From: Delphinus delphis
Lineage: Eukaryota; Chordata; Mammalia; Artiodactyla; Delphinidae
Length of the DNA stretch: 64,000 nt
Assembly (NCBI RefSeq): GCF_949987515.2
Contig: NC_082685.1
Coordinates: 29,342,168 to 29,406,167 of the forward strand
Reading direction: 5' to 3'
A program made the position numbers and the translations under genes. Positions 34,610-47,720 of this stretch are shown here, one piece after another. How positions within the stretch are numbered: position 1 is the first letter of the stretch; each line of letters starts with the position of its first letter. The notes beneath the pieces are model-generated. The model ran no database searches and was not told the DNA's origin. It saw nothing but the letters and a program-made list of their open reading frames with translations.

Positions 34610-34840
34610 AATAGGTGCTATGAATTAACTCTCCCTGTGTGTCTGATCCTGTGGTAAGTGCTGTACTTAAATTATTTCAGGGTATTCCCACTCACTCCTA
34701 TGGGATAGGTTCTCTTCTCATCCCCATTTATACAGATCCTGCCCGTGAGGCTCAGAGAGGTTAAGTAATTCGTCAGTGGTCACACAGCTCAGTAAACGGT
34801 AGAGCTGATATTTGACCCCAGGGTCTCTTCCCCACTCTGC
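34610..34840 (-). repeat. MIR SINE
   Basis: Reverse MIR: 'catccccatttatacagatc', 'gaggctcagagaggttaagt', 'ggtcacacagctcagtaaac' and 'gatatttgaccccagggtct'. Confidence 0.9.
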
Positions 34841-35964
34841 CGCATGCAGAGGAGCACGAGGCCCCAGAGAGCATGCACACAGGGAGGGAATGAGGACCCT
34901 GCCCCAGTTTACGCACGCCCCCTCAGATACAGAGGAAAACTGGCTTGACGTATTTCTTTGCACATGTGCTTACATTGTAGAAGCAAATCTTGTGAGAAAG
35001 TGGAGGGAACCGCCCACCTCAAAGCTCTGCCCCTCACAGTGCTGCTTGAATCAGGAGAAATAGGCCAGAAGAGCCAAAGTGCAGCACAGTCTCTTTTCTG
35101 TGCTTTCCCAAAAGGCCCTCCTCAAGCTTCCTCCTCCACGCTGCATCCCTGGCTCCCAATTAGGTCTGCTGGAGGCAGAAACAAGGGCACACTGCTCCCA
35201 TCTCATCCTGCCAGCTCCGACTGCAGGCACTTTGCCAATAGCCCGGGGTTGCGGGGAGGGGGGTCCAGATCCAGCTTCCTCCTACATTTGGAGAGAGGCT
35301 TACTTATTCGTCTCAAAGTACTGGATGCTGTGGACATTCAGCTTGCTCCCTCCCTCCCTGTCTTTAATATCTACTGAATGATTTGTTTCCTAAAGAGCGG
35401 ACTCTTATTTTTTATTATTGACCCTCCTATGGTATTGCTGGCTTTGCAGGATGGTTGGCTGGTCTGCAGTATTTCTTGCAATTGGCTGCTATTGTCAGGC
35501 TGCACATTTCTCCGCATTTCAGAATAGAGGAGAAAAAAGAAAGCAGGATGAAGGAGCCAGCCAAGTTACGGCCTCTTTCTCATTTCCCAGGGGGCCTCAG
35601 ATAGGCTCTGGCCGGTGCCTCTTGGCCTGAGTTGCACAGTCCTGGACCAGGGGCCATCCTTCATGGAGAGACCCCAGTCAGCCTGACCAGAGCACCGGAG
35701 AAGGAAAGGATGGTACTTACTCATAAGGAATGATCTGTAGTTCTCTTGCTTACATAAAAGGTATGACCTCAGAGAAAAAACATTCCGGGTGCCTTCATAA
35801 TGACACATCCCATGACAGAAGCATGGGGATTGCAGTCATAAGGAGGAATCACTTGCAGGCTTAGAAACCAAAGTTTTGTCACCTCTACCTACATTCATAA
35901 ACAACTACAGTGTAGAGGGGACATATTAGCTCATCTAAGAACAATCGCTCACATTGAATAAGCC
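34841..35964. other. Unassigned intronic sequence
   Basis: GC-moderate with open frames of up to 139 codons (34958-35377) but no recognisable protein or splice pattern. No repeat recognised. Confidence 0.5.
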
Positions 35965-36017
35965 CCAGCTGTGTAATAAGCACTCTATATATTGTACCTT
36001 ATTTCAAACTTATAATA
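35965..36017 (-). repeat. MIR-like fragment, left part
   Basis: 'gccccagctgtgtaataagc' and the following text look like the left part of a reverse MIR-type element whose right part (36181-36245, 'taaagatgaggaaatgga') lies beyond an inserted L1 3' end. Confidence 0.45.
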
Positions 36018-36170
36018 CTCTACTCAGTATTCTGTAAAAACATATATGAGAAAAGAATCTGGAAAAGAATGAATATATGTATATGTGTAACTGAATCACT
36101 TTGCTGTACACCTGAAACTAACACAACATTGTAAAATCAACTATACTCCAATAAAATCAAAATGAAAAAA
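36018..36170 (+). mobile_element. L1, very short 3' end
   Basis: 'tttgctgtacacctgaaact' and 'caactatactccaataaaat' with an A-rich tail are a typical L1 3' terminus. Imperfect target duplications 'aacttataat' (36007-36016) and 'aacttacaat' (36171-36180) flank it. Confidence 0.9.
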
Positions 36171-36180
36171 AACTTACAAT

Positions 36181-36245
36181 AACCTTCAGAATAGATATTG
36201 TTGTCCACTTTAAAGATGAGGAAATGGAGGGGCAAGGAGGTTAAA
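36181..36245 (-). repeat. MIR-like fragment, right part
   Basis: 'gatattgttgtccactttaa' and 'agatgaggaaatggagg' followed by 'ggaggttaaatga' match reverse MIR. Confidence 0.55.
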
Positions 36246-36249
36246 TGAT

Positions 36250-36500
36250 ATGCTTCCCTTCGTACATTTTGTATTTAACTGTATACATTTGGGCCCCTTT
36301 CCAGCGCACACAGGGTACATCTCTTTCATCACCCTTGGCACAAGGTTTTGTATTATTTTTGGACTCTCCTGTGTTCCCAGCTAGACTGTGAGCTCCTCCA
36401 ATGCAAAGAGCATGTCTCTCTTATTTTTATATCCCCGGCACAAGGCTACAGCACCTGGCACAGAAGGAGCGCAGAGTGAATGAACAAATGAATTGACAAC
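36250..36500 (+). repeat. L2-like LINE 3' end
   Basis: 'gctagactgtgagctcctcc', 'atccccggcacaaggctaca' and 'gcacctggcacagaaggagc', then 'gagtgaatgaacaaatgaat', fit the L2 3' terminus well. Confidence 0.8.
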
Positions 36501-36709
36501 TCATGTCCCTGGAGGGTGGTGAGCCTCAGCAGAGAGGGATCAGAGTAGATTTTTGCCTCTGTTCTTTGAGCATGTAGTTAATTCCCCTAATGCTTACTGC
36601 CCTCAGAGGGTCCATTAACAGGGAGAGAGCCAGACACGGGAGGAAGGTGACTTCCATCCCCTGTTTTAATTTGTTTGTTTTTTCCTGGCTCTGCCTGAAT
36701 TCCTTTTTA

Positions 36710-36953
36710 TTTTTATTAATAACAATCTTACTGAGCTATAATAAAATTCAGCTCCTTGGAGTGTACATTTTAGTATTTTAGAAGTATATTCACCGAGATG
36801 TGCAAACATCACTGCTGTCTAATTTTAGGACATTTCTGTCACCACCCCTCTCCCTCCGGCAAGGAAACCCCATACCCATTAGCAGGTGCTTTCCAATACC
36901 TCCTGTTAATCTACTCTCTGTTCCCATGAATTTGCCTATTCTGGACATCTCAT
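36710..36953 (-). mobile_element. Old L1 3' region interrupted by a SINE
   Basis: 'aacaatcttactgagctata', 'atattcaccgagatgtgcaa' and 'ccatgaatttgcctattctg' match an ancient reverse L1 3' end. It continues for a short way after the CHR-1 SINE (37288-37305). Confidence 0.8.
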
Positions 36954-37274
36954 TTTAATTAATTTATTTGTTTATTTTTGGCTGCATTGGGTCTTTGTTG
37001 CTGCGCGCGGGCTTTCTCTAGTTGCGGTGAGCGGGGGCTACTCTTCATTGCGGTGCGAGGGCTTCTCATGCGGTGGCTTCTCTTGTTGCGGAGCATCAGC
37101 TCTAGGCACGCAGGCTCAGTAGTTGTGGCTCGTGGCTCTAGAGCACAGGCTCAGTAGTTGTGGCCCACGGGCTTATGCTGCTTCGCGGCGTGTGGGATCT
37201 TCTGGACCAGGGCTTGAACCCTTGTCCCCTGCATTGGCAGGCAGATTCTTAACCACTGCGTCACCAGGGAAACC
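36954..37274 (-). mobile_element. CHR-1 SINE
   Basis: Reverse CHR-1: 'tttttggctgcattgggtct', 'ctcttcattgcggtgcgagg', 'ggctcagtagttgtggc' and the head 'accactgcgtcaccagggaa'. Target duplications 'ctggacat(c/t)tcat' at 36941-36953 and 37275-37287. Confidence 0.96.
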
Positions 37275-37305
37275 CTGGACATTTCATATAAATGGTGATT
37301 CCCTC

Positions 37306-38954
37306 TGTTTTTTTTTTTTATAACCACGATGTTTGTCTGTTGCAGAGTCCCGTTGGGACCAATCAAAGTTAGATCTCAGATGGGGGCCACTTCATACCAT
37401 TTAAAAAAAATCTTTCCCGGGCAACCTGAAGCCAGTCCTTCACAGGAGCTTTTTGGCTGGGGCCCCGCTGCTGTTGATATTTTTCAGGTGGAGATTGTTA
37501 GGCGATGGCCATTTGAGAGCCAACTGTACACTTGAGGGTCTGAGGGGGATCCTGAAATTCGTTCCAGTGCTTCAGGCATGGCTGTAATCACAGCAGAGAG
37601 CCATTTCTGGTCAGCCAAAACCTAGCCACGCACAGGCAGGGACTCTCGAGGGGAGGAAGGAAGAGAGCCAGAAGTCTTGAATCGGGTGCCAAACCAGCAG
37701 CTACCCTTGAATGACAAGCTTAACAGTGCTTGTTGGTTTGGGACTGTACTGCCCAAATAGGGCAAGTTCTCACCTCTGATGGATCACAAAGGGATTTTCA
37801 TCATAGACGCCCCATCATTTTACCATAGCCCTATACTCACTCCTTGCTTTCTTAAATCATCAGGAAAGTCTCACTTGAGATCAATGTCAACTCCATTAGC
37901 TACTTTCCAAGTGACAAATACAAAAAGAAAAAAAAAAGACCACTTGAAATATTTGAGAGAAATCCTCCTAAAGAGAAGATTCTATTGCGAAGTTACATCT
38001 GAGCAGGGCCTGTCTGAGCATTTCAATAAATCTACATTACCCTAGGTGTTTTGGCATCCTCTGGGAGAGGAATGCCTATCACTAGAAAGTAATGATTCTG
38101 GGTTTTTCAATTGCCCCAAGGATCCTGACAATGCTGTTAAGACCCATGCTCTCCCTGTCGAGAAGTTTAGGAGTGAAATTATTAATACGCCCAGACGTTA
38201 TGTTGATTGTTGCGCTGTAGCAGAAAATACTCTCTCTCTTATTTGAGCTGCATTATCACTTTCCCAGGCAGAGAACGGCATCAAAAATTTAAACTCTCAT
38301 TCCAGCTCATCGCATAGCTTTTCAAGGTCTTATTGTAAAATAGGTTGGGCAGAATTTGGATATTTCTCTACCCATGAAAGATAGTATGTTTTTCAAAGGC
38401 CAGACTATTTTTTTTTTTAAATAAAAATCACAGTGGAATTTTCTCCCATCAATACGTCATTCTTTAGCTCTTTAACTAGGTTTTCCTTGGGGTGTATTTC
38501 ATTCCTTTTTTTTTTTTCTTTGAAATGGTCACAATTCTTTCCCCTGAACATAGGAAGAGGATCAAAACAAAGATAAAATACGATTTTGATTTCAGATTGA
38601 GCCTCTGAGTAACAGAAGGATGGGTACAAGCTCTGATCCACACCATTCGTTAATACCAAGAATGACTGAAGCGCACTAGTTAAATGGCAAGGACAGGATA
38701 AAGGTTCCTAGAGCATTTTCACTTCAAAACTCAGCAGAATTATTTACTATCTGGGTGACCTTTTCCCCAGATCTCTTGTGGTACGCACCTTATAGGGCAA
38801 GGGAACAGAAGTTTCTCCACACTATATAAACAGAAGTCAGGGGAATGTCAGACCTTGAACTGCATCTGGTTTCATGTCAAGTGACAGCTGCTATAATGGG
38901 ATATACAGAGCATATTGCTGGAGATGTTTTCAGGATACTCTATCTGCCTTCAAA

Positions 38955-38956
<2 letters not shown>
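37306..38956. other. Unassigned intronic sequence
   Basis: No recognised repeat or exon. Several short open frames only. Confidence 0.5.

Positions 38957-38998
<42 letters not shown>
38957..38998. repeat. (AC)21 microsatellite
   Basis: A perfect 42-base AC run followed by 'gcacat'. Confidence 0.98.
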
Positions 38999-39003
<5 letters not shown>

Positions 39004-39529
39004 TAATTATCCCAGAGAAACAAATATCTGAGAGCTTCCTGAAGAAGCATTCCCCTCCCAGGATTACATGGTTCAGGTACTATCAGAGAGAGTGCCCTTT
39101 GGATTTTCTTTATAATTGTTTGGTGTTTTCTCTCAAAGTTGTCTTGGAACTGCTCTGCACTCTTAGTTAAAGTGGATCAGACAGTGCTCAAGGTTCTTCT
39201 TATGATGTAGCGTGGATGATGAACAGGTATATCCAGGGCTGAGGAGGGTAAGATGAGAAAATCCACCCCTTGGCGCTACCCAGGAGTCCCAGGATGCAAA
39301 CAACTTTCAGAAAACACTGGGACCAACAGGATGCCAGTGTGCTCTGCCGATCTCAGTTTTGCGGGGGAGGAGGTGTCAATGACATTAGAATCACCATCTC
39401 CTACTGTGCCCCCGCCTTGAAAAACAGGGTTTCCTCTTAGCCATGGTTCGTCGTGCCATTGCCAGGGATTTTTCACAGTCTTTTCAACATTGATTTCTCC
39501 AGTTTTGCCAGGGCAACTTCTGTCGACAA
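38999..39529. other. Unassigned intronic sequence
   Basis: No recognised feature. Confidence 0.5.
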
Positions 39530-39710
39530 CCAGAGTTATGAAGTAGGTAACCCGTCTGGCCTTCTGTTTCCCCATCCATAAAAGGTGGTTAATAACCATC
39601 CCTACTTGGTAAAGACAGTTCAATGAGATAGTTTGTTTAAAGCTAAAGTGCTTAGAAAATGCATTATGAATAGGAAGTACTTAGGAAATGTCAGTATTTA
39701 GTTATTTTTG
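39530..39710 (+). repeat. MIR SINE fragment
   Basis: 'ccttctgtttccccatccat', 'aaaaggtggttaataaccat', 'cagttcaatgagatagtttg' and 'aaagtgcttagaaaatgcat' match the MIR 3' half. Confidence 0.75.
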
Positions 39711-39864
39711 CCTAACCAGGCTAATTCTTTCTAGAGATGGTGGAGAGAGGAGTGAAATAGATCCTGTGACTCCAAGATTATTTCAACGACCTGGAAAACT
39801 TCCTGCTGCCAGATATTCTTGAGGTAAATAGCACCATTAAGTATATGGGACCCTTATCTAAAAA

Positions 39865-40237
39865 AAATGATACAAATGAACTTATTTATAAAACAGAAAT
39901 AGATTCACAGACATAGAAATAAACTTATGGTTACCAAAGGGGAAAGAGGGGGAGGGATAAATTAGGAGTTTGGGATTAACATATACACACTACTATACAT
40001 AAAACAGACAAACAACAAGGACCCTTTGTATAGCACAGGGAACTATATTCAATATCTTATAATAAATTATAATGGAAAAGAATCTGAAAGGAACAGATAT
40101 ATGTACATATGTATACATATATCACAGATATACCTGTATCTATACCTATATCTCTCTACATATGTACAACTGAATCAATTTGCTGTACACCTGAAACTAA
40201 CACATAGTAAATCAACTATACTTCAATTAAAAAACAA
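39865..40237 (+). mobile_element. L1 3' end (intermediate age)
   Basis: 'gatacaaatgaacttattta', 'agaaatagattcacagacat', 'cttatggttaccaaagggga', 'gtatagcacagggaactata' and 'acctgaaactaacacatagt' are L1 3' UTR landmarks. A variable TA-rich run lies near 40095-40165. Confidence 0.92.
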
Positions 40238-40794
40238 CAACAACAAAGGGTCTTTTCCTACTCAGGAGTTACAATAGCTCTAGGTCTTAAAACATATCGA
40301 AATAATCAGTGCTCTTAATTTTCACCTTTTGTAACTTAAATGCATTGAAATAGAACCATCTGATAGTTGGCAATTTGAAGGACCTTATAAGTAGCTTTTC
40401 ACTTTTTATAAATTCTCTTATTCCCTATGAAAATCAGCATTAGGAAAGCTTAGCTTTTCTTGAACCTTGGTGTTCCTATTTAGTATCAGCCCTCATTTTG
40501 CACGAAGAACTTGTGGAAAATCCAGATGTTTAAGTTTCTTTTGCTGAGGTTCACCTGTGAGCCAAGCAAGTTGCTCTATTACTGCTATTCACCAGTGAAC
40601 CCACTGAGGCCCTGAGTTATTCATCACATCTAGATGGCATAAGTCATGAAATAGCAGTTTGTTTCTCAGGGCTTCTTGGGTTACTAAAACTTTCTAGTAT
40701 TTATCATCTCAAATGGGATTATTCTTAATCCCACAACATAGAGAATGAGTCATCTCTTTCATGAAATAATCAGATTTGGTAAAGCAAATAATTT
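40238..40794. other. Unassigned intronic sequence
   Basis: No recognised feature. Confidence 0.5.
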
Positions 40795-40990
40795 CCATTT
40801 CTAACACTGCTTATCTGACACTTTAACAGTGTGGCCTGGGAAGGCTTCTCAATAAGATGCTATTTGATCAAAGACCTGAAGGAAAGAGGGAGAGAGCCAT
40901 TCTAATATCTGGGGGAAGAAATATAGCAGGCAGAGAAAAAGCAAGAACACAGACAATTTAAAATCTGGGACGTGTGTAGGGATTGGCCAG
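40795..40990 (-). repeat. L2-like LINE fragment
   Basis: 'ggcctgggaaggcttctcaa', 'gatcaaagacctgaaggaaa', 'ccattctaatatctggggga' are the reverse of the LINE family seen forward at 1.1 kb. Confidence 0.6.
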
Positions 40991-41060
40991 ATTATCAGCC
41001 TAGGTTTGTCTCTTCCATTCAGCTTCAAGCCTTGTTCTCAAAGAAAATATTGAACACTGA

Positions 41061-41305
41061 GCCTGCACTCTAGAGCCCACAGGCCACAACTACTGAGCCT
41101 GCATGCCACAATTCCAGAAGCCCATGCGCCTACAGCCCGTGCTCTGCAACAAGAGAAGCCACTGCTATGAGAAGCCTGCACACCGCAATGAAGAGTAGCC
41201 CCCGCTCGCCACAACTAGAGAAAGCCCATGTGCAACAACAAAGACCCAACGCAGCCAAAAACAAAATAAATAAAAGAAAATAAATTAATTAAAAACAACA
41301 ACAAC
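41061..41305 (+). mobile_element. CHR-1 SINE, 5'-truncated
   Basis: Starts inside the element ('gcctgcactctagagcccac') and runs through 'cgcaatgaagagtagccccc' to 'gacccaacgcagccaaaaac' with an A-rich tail ending in (AAC)n. An 8-bp duplication 'aacactga' lies at 41053-41060 and 41306-41313. Confidence 0.93.
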
Positions 41306-42251
41306 AACACTGAAGTAGATAAGAAAGGCCCTCCTCTGGGACCAGCGGAGTGGGAGAGGAGTGGAAGATGTTTGCCCCACCCACTCGACCCCAGGAATCC
41401 AACTGAGCTCCCAGGTCGGGTCCCCCACCCTCCAAGGCACCACCCCCTGCCGCATAGGTCCTGGGGGTGTAGGATGGAGGCCAGGGGAGAGCAGGAGAGG
41501 CAGGCAGGAGGGGGCCTCCAGGACTGGAGGAGCAGGAGAAGAGTGGAGGGCATTGTTCCCACCCTTTTGGGCCTAGAGAGCCTGCTGGACTCCCAGGAAG
41601 GGTCCCCCGCCCTCTGAGACCAGAGGCAGGAGGCACACCTGGGCCCCTTCTCTTCCACTAAGCCTAAGCCCCACAGCTCCCAGGGCCTTTTCCAGCCCTA
41701 GGGGGTCCTAAGCATAGGCCCCGCCCATCATTCAAACCCCACCCCTGCTTAGGCCCTGCCCTCCACAGCCAAGGTCATTTCCACCTTTTTTGTTTTCCTC
41801 CTTCTCTTTTTTTTACTACTGTGGTTCTGTTTTACCTTCCAGTTGTCGTTTCATCGATATTTTTATTTTTATATTCTTTCTAACATATCTGTTAGTTACC
41901 TAGTCTAATTTTATTTTTTACTTTGTTATTGTTTTCCTTTTTTTGTTGTTTTTTTGCCACCCTGCATGGCTTGCAGGATCTTGGCTCATGACCCAGGAGC
42001 TGGGCCAAAGCTCCTGCGGTGGGAGCTCTGAGTCTGAACCACTGGACTAACAGAGAACCTCAGAACCCAGGGTATCTTCATCAGGGTGAGGTCCCCTGGA
42101 GGTCCTCATCTTGGCACCAATACCCAGCTCTACCCAACAGCCTACAAGCTCCAGTGTGGGAAGCCTCATGCCAAACAACCTGTAAGACAGGAACACAATT
42201 CTACTCATCGAAAAAAAGAAAAAAATGAGATGGTAAAAAAATATGTCACAG

Positions 42252-43127
42252 ATGAAGGAGCAAGGTAAAATCCTACAAGACCAAATAAATGAAGAGGAAA
42301 TAGGCAATCTATCTGAAAAAGAATTCAGAGTAATGATAGTAAAGATGATCCAGAACCTCAGAAAAAGAATGGAGGCACGGATTGAGAAAATACAAGATAT
42401 TTTTAACAAAGATCTAGAGAACTAAAGGACAAACAAACAGAGATGAACAACACAATAACTGAAATGAAAAATACTCTAGAAGGAATCAATAATAGAATAA
42501 TGGAGGCAGAAGAACGAATAAATGAGCTGGAAGACAAAATGGTATAAGTAACAGCTGAGGAGTAGAATAAACAAAAAAGAATGAAAAGAATTGAAGACAA
42601 TCTCAGAGACCTCCTGGACAACACTAAACGCACCAACATTCGAACTATAAGGGTCCCAGAAGAAGAAGAGAAAAAGAAAGGGTCTGAGAAAATATTCGAA
42701 CAGATTATAGTGGAAAACTTCCCTAACGTGGGAAAGGAAATAGTCACCAAAGTCCAGGAAGCACAGAGTCCCATACAGAATAAACCCTATGAGAAGCACA
42801 CCAAGACACATATTAATCAAACTAACAAAAATTAAATTTAAAGAAAAAATATTAAAAGCAGCAAAGGAAAAACAAAAAATAACATACAAAGGAATCCCCA
42901 TAAGGTTATCAGCTGATGTTTCAGCAGAAACTCTGGAGACCAGAAGGGAGTGGCAGGATATACTTAAAGTGATGAAAGAGAAAAACCTACAACCAAGATT
43001 ACTCTACCTAACAAGGATCTCATTCAGATTCCATAGAGAAATCAAAAGCATTTCAGAAAAGCAAAAGCTAAGAGAATTCAGCACCACCTAACCAGCTTTA
43101 CAACAAATGTAAAAGAAACTTCTCTAG
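42252..43127 (+). pseudogene. L1 ORF1, broken
   Basis: Starts MKEQGKILQDQINEEE. It is open to a stop at 42423-42425 caused by a frameshift, then has further stops (near 42546 and 42564). Charged middle parts (MKRIEDNLRDLLDN) and the C-terminal RNA-binding part (SAETLETRREWQDIL; LQPRLLYLTRISFRF) remain in other frames. Confidence 0.9.
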
Positions 43128-43183
43128 GCAGGAAACACAAGAGAAGAAAAAGACCCACAAAAACAATCCCACAAATTAAGAAA

Positions 43184-46100
43184 ATGGTAATAGGAACACA
43201 CATATCGATAATAATCTTGAATGTAAATGGATTAAATGCCCCAACCAAAACACACAGACTGGCCGAACGGATACAAAAATGAGACCCATATATATGCTGC
43301 CTACAAGAGACCCACTTCAGACCTAGGGACACATACAGACTGAAAGTGAAGGTATGGAAAAAGATATTCCATGCAAAAGGAAATTAAAAGAAAGTTGGAG
43401 TAGCAATACTCATATCAGATAAAACAGACTTTAAAATAAAGACTTTCATGAGAGATAAGGAAGGACACTACATAATGATCAAGGGATCAACCCAAGAAGA
43501 AGATATAACAATCATAAAGGTTCATGCACCCAACACAGGAGCACCTCAATACATAAGGCAAACACTAACAACCATGAAAGGGGAAACTGACAGTAACACA
43601 ATAATCGTAGGGGACTTTTAACACCTCACTTACACCAATGGACAGATCATCCAAACAGAAAATAAATAAGGAAACACAAGCTTTAAATGACACAATAGAC
43701 CAGATAGATTTAATTGATATTTATAGAACATTCCACCCCAAAGTGGCAGAATACACTTTCTTCTCAGGTGCACATGGAGTGTTCTCCAGGATAGATCACA
43801 CCTTGGGTCACAAATCAAGCCTTGGAAAATTTAAGAAAACTGAAATTGTATCAAGCATCTTTTCTGACCACAACGCTATGAGACTGGAAATCAATTACAG
43901 GAAAAAAACTGTAAAAAACACAAATATATGGAGGCTAAACAGTGCACTACTAAATAACTAAGGGATCACTGAAGAAATCAAAGAAGAAATAAAAAGATAC
44001 ATAGAAGCAAATGACAATGAAAACACGACGACCCAAAACATATGTGACGCAGCAAAAGCAGTTCGAAGAGGGAAGTTTATAGCAATACAATCCTACCTTA
44101 AGAAACAAAAAAATCTCAAATAAACGATCTAACCCTACATTTAAAAGAGCTAGAGAAAGAAGAACAAAGAAAACCCAAAGTCAGTAGAAGGAAAGAAATC
44201 ATAAAAATCAAAGCAGAAATAAATGAAATAGAAACAAAGAAAACAATAGCAAAGATCAATAAAACTAAAAGCTGGTTCTTTGAGAAGATAAACAAAATTG
44301 ATAAACCCTTAGCCAGACTCATCAAGAAAAAAGGGAGAGGATGCACATCAATAAAACTAAAAACAAAAAAGGAGAAATGACAACTGACACTGCCGAAATA
44401 CAAAGGATTATAAGAGACTACTACAAACAACTATATGCCAAAAAAATGGACAACCATGAAGAAATAGACAAATTCTTGGAAAGGTACAATTTTCCCAGAC
44501 TGAACCAGGAAGAATTAGAAAATATAAACAAACCTATCACAACTAATAAAATTGAAACTGTTATTAAAAATCTTCCAACAAACAAAAGTCCAGGACCAGA
44601 TGGCTTCACAGGTGAATTCGATCACACATTTAGAGACGAGCTAATACCAATCCTTCTCAAGCTCGTCCAAAAATTTGCAGAGGCAGGAACACTCCCAAAT
44701 TAATTCTATGAAGCCACCATCACCCTGATACCAAAACCAGAAAAAGACATCACACAAAAAAGAAAATTATAGACCAGTATCACTGATGAATGCAGATGCA
44801 AAAATCCTGAATAAAACACTAGTAAACAGAATCCAACAACATAGTAAAAGGATCATAGAGCATGATTAAGTGGGATTTATCCCAGGGATGCAAGGATTCT
44901 TCAATACACACAAATCAATCAATGTGACACACCATATTAACAAATTAAGGAATAAAACCATAGGATCATCTCAATAGATGCAGAAAAAACTTTTGACAAA
45001 ATTCAACACCCATTTATGACAAAAACTCGCCAGAAAATGGGCATAGAGGGAACCTACCTCAACATAATAAATGCCATATATGACAAATGCACAGCAAACA
45101 TCATACTCAGTGGTGAAAAACTGAAACCATTTCCACTAAGATTAGGAACAAAACAAGGATGTCCACTCTCACCACTCTTATTCAACATACTTTTGGAAGT
45201 CCTAGCCATGGTAATCAGAGAAGAAAAAGAAATGAAAGGAATACAAATTGGAAAGAAAGAAGTAACATTGTCACTGTTTGCAGATGACATGATACGATAC
45301 ACAGAAAATCCTAAAGATGCCCCAGAAAACGACTAGAACTAATCAATGAATTTGGTAAGGTTGCAGGATACAAAATTAATGCACAGAAATCTCTTGCATT
45401 CCTATACACTAACAACAAAAAATCAGAAAGAGAAATCAAGGAAACAATCCCATTTACCATTGCAACAAAAAGAATAAAATACCTAGGAATAAACCTACCT
45501 AGGCAGGTGAAAGACTTGTACTCAGAAGACTATAAAACACTGATGAAAGAAACCAAAGATGACATAAGCAGATGGAGAAATATACCATGTTCTTGGATTG
45601 GAAGGATCAATATTGTGAGAATGGCTATACTACCCAAAGCAATCTACAGATTCAATGCAATCCCTATCAAACTACCAATGGCATTCTTCACAGAAACAGA
45701 ACAAAAAATTTTACAATTTGTATGGAAACACAAAAGACCCCGAATAGCCAAAGCAGTCTTGAGAAAGAAAAACAGAGCTGGAGGAATCAGGCTCCCTGAC
45801 TTCAAACTATACTACAAAGCTACAGTAATCAAGACAGTATGGTACTGGCACAAGAACAGAAATATAGATCAATGGTACAGGATAGAATGCCCAGAGATAG
45901 ACCCATGCACATATGGTCACCTAGTTTACAACAAAAGAGGCAAGAACATACAATGGAGAAAAGATAGCCTCTTTAATAAGTGGGGCTGGGAAAATTGGAC
46001 AGCTACATGTAAAAGAATGAAATTAGAACACTCCCTAACACCATACACAAAAATAAACTCCAAATGGATAAAAGACCAAAATGTAAGGCCGGATACTATA

Positions 46101-46970
46101 AAACTTTTAGAGCAAAACATAGGAAAAACACTCTTTGACATAAACCACAGCAGGATCTTTTTTGATCCACCTCCTAGAGTAATGGAAATAAAAACAAAAA
46201 TAAACAAATGGGACCTAATGAAACTTAAAAGCTTTTGCACAGCAAAGGAAACCATAAACAAGACAAAAAGACAACCCTCAGAATGGAAGAAAATATTTGC
46301 AAATGAAAAAACGGACAAAGGATTAATCTCCAAAACAGACAAACAGTTCATGGAGCTCAATATCAAAAAACGAAAATCCAATTAAAAAATGGGTGGAAGA
46401 CCTAAATAGCCATTTCACTGAAGAAGACATACAGATGGGCAAGAGGCACATGAAAAGATGCTCAACATCACTAATTATTAGAGAAATGCAAATCAAAACT
46501 ACAATGAGGGATCATCTGATGCTGGTCAGAATGGCCATTATCAAAAAATCTAGAAACAGTAAATGCTGGAAAGGGTGTGGTGAAAGGGAACCCTCCTACA
46601 ATGTTGGTGTACATTGATACAACCACTATGGAGAACAGTATGGAGGTTCCTTAAAAAACTAAAAATAGAACTCCCATATGACCCAGAAATCCCACTACTG
46701 GGCATATACCCTGAGAAAACCATAATTCAAAAAGAGACAGGTACCACAATATTCACTATTTACAATAGCCAGGACATGGAAGCAGCCTAAGTGTCCACTG
46801 ACAGATGAATGGATAAAGAAGATGTGGCACATATATACAATGGAATATTACTCAGCCATAAAAAGAAACGAAACTGAGTTATTTGTAGTGAGGTGGATCG
46901 ACCTAGAGTCTGTCGTACAGAGTGAAATAAGTCAGAAAGAGAAAAACAAATACGGTATGCGCAAAAAAAA
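43184..46970 (+). pseudogene. L1 ORF2 (endonuclease and reverse transcriptase), broken
   Basis: Endonuclease start with LNVNGLNAP near 43214 and an early in-frame stop near 43280. Later pieces include [19 protein letters not shown], the RT segment [13 protein letters not shown] and FADD (about 45283-45294). It has the same 'DAPEND' plus stop lesion as the other copy (stop at 45334-45336). The open run 45507-46385 (292 codons) covers the post-RT and part of the C-terminal region. The end is deleted relative to the element at 5 kb. Confidence 0.94.
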
Positions 46971-47354
46971 TACAAAAAAACAGGTACTGATGAACCCAGT
47001 GGCAGGGCAGGAATAAAGACGTAGACATAGAGAATGGACTTGAGGACACAGTGGGGGGAAGGGGAAGCTGGGGCAACGTGTGAGTAGCAGTGACATATAT
47101 ACACTACCAAATGTAAAATAGTTGGCTGGCGGGAAGCAGCAGCATAGCACAGGGAGGTCAGCTCGGTGCTTTTTGATGACCTAGAGGGGTGGGATAGGGA
47201 GGGTGGGAGGGAAGCTTAAGAGGGAGGGGGTATGGGGACATGTGTATGCATATGGCTGATTCACTTTATTGTACAACAGAAACTAACACAGTATTGTGAA
47301 GCAATTATACTCCAATAAAGATCTATTAAAAACAATAAAAATCAAAAAGGCCCT

Positions 47355-47720
47355 GATCCTCTCTGGTCTCTGCCTGATCTGGGACTGAGGCAAGTAGTCT
47401 TCGACCTCAGGTCCCTTGCACTTGCCACACCCTTGGCCTGGGGATACAGACTGTGGAGTGGCCCACTCCTTTAGTGTGTGCACGTCTCAACTAAGTGTCA
47501 CCTTTTAGAACATGCCTTCCCAAGACAACCTCAGCACTCTTATCTTCCTTACATCGCTTTCTTTTTGCCTAAAGTACTTATCACTTTTTTAAAAACTGTC
47601 TTTTAGAAAGTAAGCTCCCTGAAGGCAAGGATGCTGTTTTATTCTCTGCTGAATTCCTGGCTCCTGGAACAGTTAGTAGATACAAGAAAGTGTTGCTGAA
47701 AGAATGAATGAATGAATGAC
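47355..47720 (+). repeat. L2-like LINE 3' end
   Basis: 'cctaaagtacttatcacttt', 'gtaagctccctgaaggcaag', 'tctctgctgaattcctggct' and a terminal 'gaatgaatgaatgaatgac' fit the L2 end. The second L1 landed at its left side. Confidence 0.75.

Larger units (their letters stand above)
41333..47345 (+). mobile_element. Second long L1 (inactive)
   Basis: About 6.0 kb with 5' UTR (41333-42251), ORF1 (42252-43127), ORF2 (43184-46970) and a 3' UTR ending 'ccaataaagatctattaaaa'. The 9-bp duplication 'aaaggccct' at 41324-41332 and 47346-47354 bounds it, so it begins part-way into the first 5' UTR unit seen in the copy at 9.3 kb. The two copies differ by about 6-9% in most aligned ORF2 stretches I compared. 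It lies in an L2-like element. No SINE is nested inside. Confidence 0.95.

Noticed and set aside
45507..46385. 292-codon open frame as a possible host gene
   Set aside because: It is the post-reverse-transcriptase part of L1 ORF2 and aligns with the copy at 14311-15125.
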